From JBBKWX01 sp037969175 (GTDB lineage: Bacteria > Bacteroidota > Bacteroidia > AKYH767-A > JBBKVM01): a DNA stretch of 6,512 nucleotides. Numbering within the stretch: position 1 is the stretch's first letter; each line of letters opens with the position of its first letter. A program made the position numbers and the translations under genes. Below, piece by piece: positions 1-5,997 of this stretch. The notes beneath the pieces are model-generated. The model saw only the letters and a list, made by a program, of their open reading frames with translations. It was not told the DNA's origin and made no database searches. Location: contig JBBKWX010000174.1 in the NCBI GenBank assembly GCA_037969175.1, positions 1 to 6,512 on the forward strand. Reading direction: 5' to 3'.

Positions 1-875
1 GCAGTATAGAAAATATGATCGATTCGGATAGAGGGATTATCCGAAGGGAACGTTGATCCGGATTTTGAATTTACATATCCTATATTTGGGATAGCAAGAA
101 CTGCATGAATGCTGGCATCCGGATCTGATGGATCACTGTTAAAATCCCCTAGTAATATCGTTGGATAGTTCTTTGAATATTCCTTGTATACAGAAATGAT
201 CTCGACTGTTTGCTTATCTCTTGTAGGTCTATCCCAGGCTTCAAGATGCACATTCATGATCACAACTTTTCTTCCTTGAACATTTATTTCCGCGACTTGT
301 AATAAACGATCCAGATAAAAAGCATCTCTGTAAAAGGGAGTATCTTCAACTCTTTCCAGGACGATACTTTTGTGAATTGTTATTGGGTATTTACTCAGGA
401 TAGACTGCCCGGATACTACTTTCCCAAAATGCATAGAAGGAGGCCAATATGGGAAGGGGACATAGGTCTTATCCCAGTTTATGGCTTGTGCGATATGATC
501 ATATCCCAAGGATGCTAATTCATGTTGTTGATTAATGTTATAGGATCTGTCAGCATCATAATCTATTTCCTGTAATGCAATAAATTCAGGGTCTGATTTT
601 TTAAGTTCGTAGAGAACTGTTTTCAAATTTGTATCAAATAAATTTCTTGGTTTTGCGATAGGCAGATTGTTTGTCATCCCGCTCAGGTAGCCAATATTGT
701 AGGTGATAATGCTATATACAGAATCGGTACTTACAGTCTGTTGTATATCCTGATTGATAAGCTGCACATATTGTTTTTCATCCAAAGTTGGAGAGGATGC
801 CCAAAAGAAAAACAGCAGCACAGGCAGGAAAATAATACCTGAAATTGTCAATGCTGTTTTGATCAATTTTGTCAT
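1..875 (-). CDS. Membrane-anchored endonuclease/exonuclease/phosphatase (EEP) family protein, 3' end cut by window
   Basis: A stop-free minus-strand frame runs from an ATG at 873-875 to the window edge, giving 291 full codons. Residues 8-26 form a hydrophobic segment (TALTISGIIFLPVLLFFFW) without a lipobox cysteine, so it is probably a membrane anchor with the catalytic domain outside the cytoplasm (inferred). The rest carries the EEP hallmarks in order: TYN near N60, LQEID with the metal-binding Glu at E103, NVH with H210, LLGDFNSDP with D244 and N246, and the closing IDHIF with D286 and H287. This fold covers metal-dependent phosphodiesterases and nucleases, including DNases and sphingomyelinase-like enzymes; the substrate cannot be told here. 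Since the DH motif is present, probably only the last beta strand and tail are missing. A terminator lies between it and the upstream receptor gene, so it likely has its own promoter, though I see no good one. The family call is firm; the substrate is unknown. Confidence 0.92.
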   Translation of the reverse strand, partial: MTKLIKTALTISGIIFLPVLLFFFWASSPTLDEKQYVQLINQDIQQTVSTDSVYSIITYNIGYLSGMTNNLPIAKPRNLFDTNLKTVLYELKKSDPEFIALQEIDYDADRSYNINQQHELASLGYDHIAQAINWDKTYVPFPYWPPSMHFGKVVSGQSILSKYPITIHKSIVLERVEDTPFYRDAFYLDRLLQVAEINVQGRKVVIMNVHLEAWDRPTRDKQTVEIISVYKEYSKNYPTILLGDFNSDPSDPDASIHAVLAIPNIGYVNSKSGSTFPSDNPSIRIDHIFYT

Positions 876-921
876 TATCGTTTTGATCTGATGCCCAATA
901 TTCTTTAGTATTGAAAGATAT

Positions 922-958
922 AAAAAAAGCCGGCTTCATATTTCAGAAGCCGGCTTTT
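922..958 (-). terminator. Intrinsic terminator of the TonB-dependent receptor gene
   Basis: A perfect 13-bp inverted repeat (925-937 with 946-958) encloses an 8-base loop. On the minus strand it is followed by seven T residues (complement of 928-922), the form of a Rho-independent terminator. It starts 17 bases after the receptor stop codon. Each arm contains the 10-bp palindrome AAGCCGGCTT, so each arm could also fold on itself. On the plus strand only four T follow the stem, and no plus-strand gene ends here. Confidence 0.9.
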
Positions 959-975
959 AAAGAATTTGAAAATTA

Positions 976-3684
976 TTAAAATGTAAGTCCTAACCTTCCA
1001 AATAAATACATTCCATCCGAACCCATTTGTACTGAATCGTTGAATCCACCCTGATCTGTCCATCCATCATATTGCGGTGTTGGATAGGTGTTCAACACAT
1101 TATTTGCACCGATCGTCAAATGAAAATTCTTGGTGATCGCATAGCCAACACTAAGATCTAAAACACCTGCAGATTCATATGTATCCGTTGCTACTTTGAA
1201 TAACTCATCTGCTTCTGCCTGATTTGTCGCCGGAGAATCAACCCACTGGAAATCCTGCAGTATCACCTCACTGAACAAGGTATAATTTGCCATTGCATGA
1301 AACTTCTTAGCTGCAAAACCCAGATTGAATCCTATCTTATAATCAGGAGCAGCAGCCTCCAGATAGGCCTGTGAGAACGGACCGAAGAACGTAAATTCAT
1401 TCAGTTTGCCACTATTGATCTTATCAATTTTGGTATCGTTGAAATTAGCTGCGATACCTGCTGTGATTGCTTTTTCATTTGATAAATGATGTTTGTAGGA
1501 AAGAACTACATCTACTCCGCTGGTTTTTGTATCAACTCCATTTGCAAAAAACTGGGCTGCTTCTGCACCTACATTTAAGCTTGTAGCATCAAACACATCC
1601 GTCAATACAATTCGGTCTGTTACATTAATCATGTAACCGTCAATAGTTGCAGTAAAACCTTTTTTGCTAAATGTAAAACCACCGGCAAGGTTATTTGCTT
1701 TTTCTTCTTTCAATGGTTCTATACCGAAAGCCTTTGCAACCGTACTTGTATTAGATGCAAGTAATGTACTTACAGATGTACCAACGACAATATTATTGAA
1801 TAGTAAATTGTAGTGGATCTGTGCCAATGATGGCGCTCTGAAACCGGTGGAAACAGAAGCTCTTAAGGATAGACTTTCAGCAACTTTATATCTTGAAGCC
1901 AATTTGAAATTTAAGGTATTTCCAAAATCACTGTAGTCCTCATAACGCACTGCTGCTGCTACAAGGAAAGGATCCGTGATGTTCAATTCCGCATCACCAT
2001 AAACACTAAAATTTGATCTGTTTTTATCTACAACATTTGCCGGACTATAACCCGGAAATCCTTGGGATCCGCCATCAGGTTGTTGTCCGAATTCGTTTAT
2101 ATAGGGTGATTGAACAGCTGGATTAGTAATAGGAATTCCCAATGTGTCATATGTGGCGTATGAACCCACTTCCCCTGCGTAGATCTGGAAATTTTCTGCT
2201 CTGTATTCTGTTCCAAATGCAAAGTTCAATCCGGAAGCAACATCTTTATAAAATTTAGAAAAATCCAATGCTGTTACATTCATGCCTAAGCTATGTCCAC
2301 CTGCATCAAACTCAGTAGGAGAAGCCGACCCCATTGATGCATTATTAGTTCCCTTGATGAAGTAGTGGAAATTATTATAACCAAATGAATGACTAAAATC
2401 AGCTGTAAATCCATTCTCTAATTCATGTCTGACTCCTGCTGTAATGGAATTATCAATGATGGTAGATGTGATGTGGGGTGTAAACCCATCTGGATACAAA
2501 CTGTTTACACTTCTTGGGTCTCCATCCAAACTATCAGGACCTGCAGCTCCTCTTGAAAAAGCAAATGCATCCGTATCTCTGTTTCCTGATCCTCCGAATA
2601 AATAGAATTCGGTTTTAGCCGACAAAGGCATAGCTCCATTTACCATAAATTGAAATTGATCTACGGCAGCCGAACCATATCCTTTTCTCCACGAGAATCC
2701 GGGTCTTAATGTTCTTTCTTTCGTTAGATATTCAGTTGTGAAATTCAAGAATCCTCCTTTATCTCCTAAACCTATTCCGTAGTTTAGATCAAACTTTGCT
2801 GTGTTACCATCAAAACTTTTATCACCATCAGGATCCAACACTCTTTTCTTTCCACTGATATTATATAAGGTCTCTCCGGATTTCGCTTCGTAGCCATCAC
2901 CAACATCTGTGCTGTATGCACCATAGGTGACCCCTGCAGTTACTCCGTCAGTCTTGTCTTTGAGCACAATGTTGATCACTCCGGCAATTGCATCCGAACC
3001 ATACTGGGCAGAAGCACCATCTCTCAAAACTTCAATTCTCTTTATTGCAGATGCAGGGATCGCATTCAAATCGGTTCCTGTGTTTCCTCTGCCTCTGGTA
3101 CCAAATACATTTACAAGTGATGATTGATGTCTTCTCTTTCCATTGATAAGTACCAATGTTTGATCCGGACCTAAGCCTCGTAATGAAGCAGGATCAACGT
3201 GATCAGCTCCGTCTGAACCACTTTGTTTCGTAGCGTTAAAAGAAGGAGCAGCATACTGAAGCACTTGATTTACCTCAACTTTTCCGGTCTGTGCGGCGAT
3301 CTCTGCTACATCGATCACATCGACAGCCACCGGCGATTCGGTGCTGGATCTGTTATAACTTCTGGAGCCAACAACCTGCACTTCATGCAGACTTACCCCT
3401 TTCGCTAAATTAATTGTGATCTGATTTCTTCCACCTAGTGGAATTTCTTGTTTTTGGTATCCGATAAAACTAACAACAATAGTTGCCTCAGCAGAAGATA
3501 CCGATAACTCAAAATTTCCATTTACATCGGTGGTTGTTCCGCTAGTGGTGCCTTTTTCAGCAACACTTGCAAATGCTAAGGATTCTCCTTTAGCATCTTT
3601 CACACTTCCTTTTACCATATGTTGTCCATAAGCTGTGGACAAGCTAATAAACAGTAAAACTAAAAGAGATAGATTTCTTTTCAT
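976..3684 (-). CDS. TonB-dependent outer-membrane receptor with CarboxypepD_reg-like N-terminal domain
   Basis: This complete gene of 902 residues begins with a signal peptide (residues 1-21, ending AYGQ). Residues 24-94 form a carboxypeptidase-regulatory-like beta domain (GxVxD...G..LAFASV...G...D..G.F.L, then VSFIGY), common on Bacteroidota receptors. A TonB-box-like stretch, HEVQVVGS, lies near 100-107. The plug domain (about 115-242) carries the typical LRGLGPDQTLVLINGKR and the IEVLRDGASAQYGSDAIAG block that precedes the barrel. The remaining 650 residues form the beta barrel and end in a terminal Phe (YLFGRLGLTF), the usual barrel-assembly signal. Such proteins import siderophores, cobalamin, carbohydrates or other ligands using TonB-ExbBD energy; nothing here fixes the ligand. 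No SusD-like gene is adjacent, the length is below that of typical SusC proteins, and no TonB or iron genes are in view. The start is supported by the signal peptide and an A-rich leader (eight A residues about 6 bases upstream). A terminator follows. Confidence 0.96.
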   Translation of the reverse strand: MKRNLSLLVLLFISLSTAYGQHMVKGSVKDAKGESLAFASVAEKGTTSGTTTDVNGNFELSVSSAEATIVVSFIGYQKQEIPLGGRNQITINLAKGVSLHEVQVVGSRSYNRSSTESPVAVDVIDVAEIAAQTGKVEVNQVLQYAAPSFNATKQSGSDGADHVDPASLRGLGPDQTLVLINGKRRHQSSLVNVFGTRGRGNTGTDLNAIPASAIKRIEVLRDGASAQYGSDAIAGVINIVLKDKTDGVTAGVTYGAYSTDVGDGYEAKSGETLYNISGKKRVLDPDGDKSFDGNTAKFDLNYGIGLGDKGGFLNFTTEYLTKERTLRPGFSWRKGYGSAAVDQFQFMVNGAMPLSAKTEFYLFGGSGNRDTDAFAFSRGAAGPDSLDGDPRSVNSLYPDGFTPHITSTIIDNSITAGVRHELENGFTADFSHSFGYNNFHYFIKGTNNASMGSASPTEFDAGGHSLGMNVTALDFSKFYKDVASGLNFAFGTEYRAENFQIYAGEVGSYATYDTLGIPITNPAVQSPYINEFGQQPDGGSQGFPGYSPANVVDKNRSNFSVYGDAELNITDPFLVAAAVRYEDYSDFGNTLNFKLASRYKVAESLSLRASVSTGFRAPSLAQIHYNLLFNNIVVGTSVSTLLASNTSTVAKAFGIEPLKEEKANNLAGGFTFSKKGFTATIDGYMINVTDRIVLTDVFDATSLNVGAEAAQFFANGVDTKTSGVDVVLSYKHHLSNEKAITAGIAANFNDTKIDKINSGKLNEFTFFGPFSQAYLEAAAPDYKIGFNLGFAAKKFHAMANYTLFSEVILQDFQWVDSPATNQAEADELFKVATDTYESAGVLDLSVGYAITKNFHLTIGANNVLNTYPTPQYDGWTDQGGFNDSVQMGSDGMYLFGRLGLTF

Positions 3685-3722
3685 AATAGTTTTTTTTGGT
3701 TAAATGGTTTAAAACTTATTTA

Positions 3723-3730
3723 CAAAATTA
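3723..3730 (-). promoter_or_regulatory. Candidate Bacteroidota -7 box for the receptor gene
   Basis: Read on the minus strand this is TAATTTTG, a full match to the Bacteroidota -7 consensus TAnnTTTG. It ends 38 bases before the receptor ATG, which would give a leader of roughly 30 bases. A matching TTG/TTTG -33 element at the expected distance (about 17-23 bases) is not seen; the DNA there is only AT-rich. The position fits well, but in such AT-rich DNA a chance match is possible. Confidence 0.45.
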
Positions 3731-3973
3731 GAATCACGATTATTTAATTTAATAAGGAAAAATGAACTATATATTTTCGGATTTTATTTAATTAAGTTGA
3801 GTAAAATTAAATCTATACTATTGCTGAATTTCTATTTTTAATAATTTCATATTCAGATTAAGCACTATTCAATTTACAACATAATTGAATATAAAATACT
3901 TTTTTTTGTTTTTTATATACCAGGGAGAATTAGTCTGAAAGATTTTATAAAGAAAGATCTTTTTAAAATAGAA

Positions 3974-3984
3974 AGTAAGAATCA
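3974..3984 (+). repeat. Left flanking direct repeat, possible target-site duplication
   Basis: AGTAAGAATCA here is repeated exactly at 4296-4306 on the same strand, directly outside the inverted ends of the putative element. Confidence 0.7.
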
Positions 3985-4000
3985 TTGTTGTCCGGAATAA
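3982..4000 (+). repeat. Left terminal inverted repeat
   Basis: These 19 bases pair with the reverse complement of 4278-4296 at 17 positions, with an uninterrupted 13-base core, TGTTGTCCGGAAT. The outer three bases overlap the flanking direct repeat. Confidence 0.75.
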
Positions 4001-4031
4001 ATTTTAGTTTTTTATGTAAGGCTTTTTTTTA

Positions 4032-4049
4032 ACCACAGGGACCTCAGAG
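4032..4049 (+). repeat. CAGAG-type repeat, copy A (two 9-base units)
   Basis: ACCACAGGG followed by ACCTCAGAG. The same 18 bases, with two mismatches, recur inverted at 4196-4213, so the two copies form an internal inverted repeat of the putative mobile element. Confidence 0.65.
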
Positions 4050-4103
4050 TTATACTTCCAAATTGATCTAGGCTCTTTTGATCTGATTTCATTTTCATGG
4101 AAA

Positions 4104-4120
4104 ACCACGGGTATACAGAG
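4104..4120 (+). repeat. CAGAG-type repeat, copy B (degenerate)
   Basis: ACCACGGGTATACAGAG resembles copy A, in the same orientation, with the second unit altered and one base shorter. It is followed by an A-rich run ending in AGAGA. Confidence 0.45.
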
Positions 4121-4165
4121 AAAAAAGAGATCGAATACTAAATAAAGTCCATTGAAAGAAAATTT

Positions 4166-4213
4166 CTCTTCACTCTCTGAGAACTCTGTGTAAATCTCTG
4201 AGGCCTCTGTGGT
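4166..4213 (-). repeat. CAGAG-type repeat array, copy C (9+9+12+9+9 bases)
   Basis: On the minus strand the units are ACCACAGAG, GCCTCAGAG, ATTTACACAGAG, TTCTCAGAG and AGTGAAGAG. All lengths are multiples of three and none contains a stop in this phase, which accounts for the stop-free minus-strand frame at 4004-4258 and its periodic TTE-ASE-IYTE-FSE-SEE translation. Similar CAGAG-rich intergenic repeats are familiar from several bacterial phyla; I know of no assigned function. Confidence 0.65.
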
Positions 4214-4277
4214 AAAAATAGCACAGATTTCCCTTGTAGCTAAGTACATATGATGCAATTAGACAGGATTAGAAACC

Positions 4278-4296
4278 TGATTCCGGACAACATTGA
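4278..4296 (-). repeat. Right terminal inverted repeat
   Basis: This is the partner of the left inverted repeat at 3982-4000. Its core at 4280-4292 reads ATTCCGGACAACA on the plus strand. Confidence 0.75.
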
Positions 4297-4306
4297 GTAA
4301 GAATCA
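4296..4306 (+). repeat. Right flanking direct repeat, possible target-site duplication
   Basis: This is an exact copy of the 11 bases at 3974-3984. It continues into GTAATT, so this side also matches the AATCAGTAATT phrase seen twice more at 4389-4399 and 4415-4425. Confidence 0.7.
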
Positions 4307-4340
4307 GTAATTTTCGTCTCTGTTGTTAAATTTTTATTTT

Positions 4341-4380
4341 AACACAAAGACTCAAAGGAATAAATAAGGCTCGAAAGGAG
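4341..4380 (+). repeat. CAAAG-type repeat outside the element
   Basis: AACACAAAGACTCAAAGGAA followed by a degenerate continuation ending GCTCGAAAGGAG. It has the same design as the CAGAG copies (an AACAC start, then (C)AAAG at intervals of about 8-11 bases) but lies outside the inverted ends, 35 bases beyond the right direct repeat. Confidence 0.5.
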
Positions 4381-4387
4381 CAATTTA

Positions 4388-4434
4388 TAATCAGTAATTC
4401 TTAATTGATTTCGTAATCAGTAATTAGTAATTCG
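4388..4434 (+). repeat. Heptanucleotide tandem array, consensus TAATYNG
   Basis: Three heptads (TAATCAG, TAATTCT, TAATTGA; 4388-4408), a 5-base break (TTTCG), then three more (TAATCAG, TAATTAG, TAATTCG; 4414-4434). The array ends two bases before the acetyltransferase stop codon, i.e. it sits in that gene's 3' flank. It resembles short tandemly repeated heptamers known from other bacteria; no function is evident. Confidence 0.65.
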
Positions 4435-4436
4435 TA

Positions 4437-4946
4437 TTATAGTTCAAGCTTCATCAGTATATCCGTTTGATGATCATCGCCCAATATAAAAACATGTTTA
4501 TCATATTCAATAAAACCATACTTTTTATAAAAGCTGATCGCCCTGGTATTTTGTTCCCAAACCCCTAACCATACATATTGTTTTTTCAAATCATTGGCAA
4601 TTGACAGTGCTTTTTCCAGAAGCAGTTGCCCCACATTTTTACCATAATAGTCTCTCAATATATAGATCCTCTCAATTTCCAGCGAGTTTTCAGATTCTAA
4701 TTCTGTTTGCGCATCAGCCATATTGATCTTTAAATAGCCAATGACTTTTTCTTCTAATACAGCAAAATAGAATTCAGAATTTTCATTGCTCAATTCTTCT
4801 GTAAGTTTTTCCGTAGCAAATCCTTCTTCAAGATATTGTTTCATATTCTCTGCTGAATTTAAGTCAGCAAAAGTTTCAATAAAGGTTTTTCTGCCAATGA
4901 CCCTCAATGCTTCAATATCGGATAGCTGTGCTTTTTGTAGATACAT
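4437..4946 (-). CDS. GNAT family N-acetyltransferase, PaiA-like (probable polyamine acetyltransferase)
   Basis: This complete gene of 169 residues has the normal single-domain GNAT length. Acetyl-CoA binding motif A spans about 88-117 (SLEIERIYILRDYYGKNVGQ, with Y101-G-K-N-V-G106 as the pyrophosphate loop). Motif B follows at about 125-145 (VWLGVWEQNTRAISFYKKYGF). The N-terminal half contains SAENMKQYLEE, a run with ELSNENSEFYFAV, and GYLKIN. From memory, these blocks and the closing GDDHQTDILM strongly resemble Bacillus subtilis PaiA, which acetylates spermidine and spermine; that comparison was not run. Such enzymes transfer acetyl from acetyl-CoA to a polyamine amine in the cytoplasm, limiting polyamine levels. 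There is no signal peptide. It stands alone: both gaps around it exceed 550 bases. The ATG is chosen because the first beta strand of the fold (YLQKAQLSDIEAL) starts right after it. The family is certain; the substrate is probable. Confidence 0.93.
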   Translation of the reverse strand: MYLQKAQLSDIEALRVIGRKTFIETFADLNSAENMKQYLEEGFATEKLTEELSNENSEFYFAVLEEKVIGYLKINMADAQTELESENSLEIERIYILRDYYGKNVGQLLLEKALSIANDLKKQYVWLGVWEQNTRAISFYKKYGFIEYDKHVFILGDDHQTDILMKLEL

Positions 4947-5228
4947 TTTGTGTATAGTATATCAGGATTTAAACTAAAGAGATGTTTTTGTGAATTCATG
5001 ATTACGATTTATGCAGATTACAAAATACATATTTAATATATCCTTTTCTTAAATTATCTACATGGAATTGAATCTTCTTGAACATGACTAATGGTTCTGG
5101 AATTTGGCATTTTCCTTAATATATTGGAACTTTATTTTGAATTTTAGCCAAATAAACTTTATTCTTAAGAAAGCACTGGATTTGGTTTTGGTAAATTATG
5201 GAAAATCGATTTTTATATAATAATGATT

Positions 5229-5262
5229 TTGAATTATGAATTTAAATTGAAATATAATTTTG
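5229..5262 (+). promoter_or_regulatory. Candidate promoter for the T9SS protein operon
   Basis: TTG at 5229-5231 is followed after 23 bases by TAATTTTG at 5255-5262, matching the Bacteroidota/Flavobacterium pattern TTG-N17-23-TAnnTTTG at the upper spacing limit. Transcription from here would give a leader of about 260 bases before the gene at 5532, containing the twin hairpins. AT-rich DNA makes chance matches likely. Confidence 0.35.
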
Positions 5263-5424
5263 TATTTATTATAACTTCAGTGCAAATAGTATTTTAATAC
5301 TTCAATATTTAAATTTCGTAAAGGGTGATAAAAAAGCTTTAAATATATAGATAACATAAGTTGTAAAGGGCTGATATACAAATTACAATAGAATAAATAT
5401 AAACAATGAGTTCAATCAGGATAG

Positions 5425-5464
5425 TTGCTTTTAATTAAGCAAGGATCAACATGTAAAAATGTTG
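5425..5464 (+). promoter_or_regulatory. Two adjacent 6-bp hairpins in the leader of the secreted-protein operon
   Basis: TTGCTT-ttaatt-AAGCAA (5425-5442) and CAACAT-gtaaaa-ATGTTG (5447-5464) are perfect stems with six-base loops, four bases apart, ending 67 bases before the ATG at 5532. No T-run follows the second, so it is not an obvious terminator. Both stems are short and could be chance. A regulatory role in the leader or at the DNA level is only a suggestion. Confidence 0.3.
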
Positions 5465-5531
5465 CGTTGGTGTAATTATATTTTTATTCTCCTCATAAAT
5501 TTTATACTTTCCAAATTCTAAACTTTTAAAA

Positions 5532-5996
5532 ATGAAAAATATTTTATTCTCAATCGTACTTATTCCTCTTTCATTTTCTGCTTTAGCACAAGAAGTAATT
5601 TCGAGTCAAGGCGACTCATATTCCAACGCAAGTGCAGCAATAGATTTTACCATTGGGGAAGTGGTAATAAATACAGGAACTAGCGGGTCTACGATCTTAA
5701 CACAGGGTTTCCATCAAACCAATTGGAATTTTGTTGGACTTGAAGATCATTTTCCGGGTTACGAAGTTTCATTGTATCCAAACCCGTTAAGCGATCTGTT
5801 AAATATTAAAATACAAAATTTCAAGGATGTCAGTTATTCATTGATAGACATTCAGGGAAAAATAGTATTACAAGATAATCTCAATTCCGAATTGACTTCT
5901 ATTGGTGTTGATCACCTTGCACCCGGAAGTTATTCACTTGTGTTGAGTAACCAGGAAAATAAATTAAAGACTTATCGAATTATTAAGACCAAATAA
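5532..5996 (+). CDS. Small secreted protein with T9SS type A C-terminal sorting domain
   Basis: This complete gene of 154 residues starts with a signal peptide (residues 1-20, ending ALAQ). Residues 21-62 form a short Gly/Ser/Thr-rich beta module (EVISSQGDSYSN...FTIGEVV...ILTQGFHQ) of a kind often seen at the N-terminus of Bacteroidota surface proteins. After a linker, residues 78-154 form a type A T9SS sorting domain: EVSLYPNP at 78-85, SLIDIQGKIV, then LAPGSYSLVL and the basic end KTYRIIKTK. The domain directs Sec-exported cargo through the type IX translocon, after which it is normally cleaved and the cargo released or attached to surface lipopolysaccharide. Almost nothing but the 42-residue module is left as cargo, so its function is unknown. 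The start is set by the signal peptide and an A-rich leader (TTTTAAAA just upstream). Its stop is one base from the next start, implying one operon. Confidence 0.92.
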   Translation: MKNILFSIVLIPLSFSALAQEVISSQGDSYSNASAAIDFTIGEVVINTGTSGSTILTQGFHQTNWNFVGLEDHFPGYEVSLYPNPLSDLLNIKIQNFKDVSYSLIDIQGKIVLQDNLNSELTSIGVDHLAPGSYSLVLSNQENKLKTYRIIKTK

Positions 5997-5997
5997 A

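Larger units (their letters stand above)
3985..4295. mobile_element. Putative non-autonomous transposable element (MITE-like), about 311 bp
   Basis: An exact 11-bp direct repeat, AGTAAGAATCA, occurs at 3974-3984 and 4296-4306, directly flanking the interval. Just inside are inverted ends: TGTTGTCCGGAAT at 3986-3998 and its perfect reverse complement at 4280-4292; including neighbouring bases the match is 17 of 19. Inverted ends plus a flanking duplication of this size are what a DNA transposon leaves; duplications of about this length are known for IS4-family elements, but the family assignment here is only a guess. The interior is too short for a transposase and has no recognisable coding sequence; it is made largely of CAGAG-type repeats. 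The ends are not symmetric to the base: one base lies between the left direct repeat and the perfect TIR, three on the right. The structure is seen directly; mobility is inferred. Confidence 0.6.
3685..4436. other. Repeat-rich intergenic region between receptor and acetyltransferase genes
   Basis: This gap of 752 bases has no gene I can support. From 3685 to about 3973 it is AT-rich and holds the receptor leader, the candidate promoter and a T-run near 3900-3915. From 3974 to 4306 lies a MITE-like element with its flanking direct repeats. From 4341 to 4380 there is a CAAAG-type repeat, and 4388-4434 is a heptanucleotide array that ends two bases from the acetyltransferase stop codon. Both flanking genes are on the minus strand, so the gap is downstream of the acetyltransferase and upstream of the receptor. 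No clear terminator for the acetyltransferase is visible. Confidence 0.8.
4947..5531. other. AT-rich intergenic region between divergent genes
   Basis: The gap of 585 bases separates the minus-strand acetyltransferase from the plus-strand secreted-protein pair, so it should contain the promoters of both. I find no gene, tRNA or CRISPR in it. It holds one fair promoter candidate for the plus strand (5229-5262) and two adjacent small hairpins (5425-5464). For the acetyltransferase I see only near-matches to TAnnTTTG, for example around 5018-5025, and do not call one. Confidence 0.75.

Noticed and set aside
913..920. TATCTTTC on the minus strand as the -7 box of the EEP gene
   Set aside because: It misses the final G of TAnnTTTG, overlaps the terminator's downstream edge, and has no TTG at the right distance upstream.
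2927..3127. Plus-strand 66-codon open frame
   Set aside because: It is fully antisense to the plug-domain part of the receptor gene, which is clearly the coding strand.
3223..3408. Plus-strand 61-codon open frame
   Set aside because: It is antisense to the N-terminal plug and TonB-box region of the receptor, with no recognisable features.
976..3684. SusC-type polysaccharide receptor
   Set aside because: There is no adjacent susD-like gene, and its 902 residues are shorter than usual for SusC proteins; it is called a general TonB-dependent receptor.
3953..3962. AAAGATCTTT palindrome
   Set aside because: It is a short AT-rich palindrome without a partner or a matching copy nearby; it is likely to occur by chance in this composition.
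4004..4258. Minus-strand 84-codon open frame
   Set aside because: It lies inside the MITE-like element and its periodic translation follows from 9- and 12-base repeat units; there is no domain, signal peptide or leader supporting a gene.
4388..4434. CRISPR-like array
   Set aside because: The units are 7 bases and directly adjacent, with no spacers; this is a simple tandem repeat.
4786..4977. Plus-strand 63-codon open frame
   Set aside because: It is antisense to the start of the acetyltransferase, whose conserved residues fix the coding strand.
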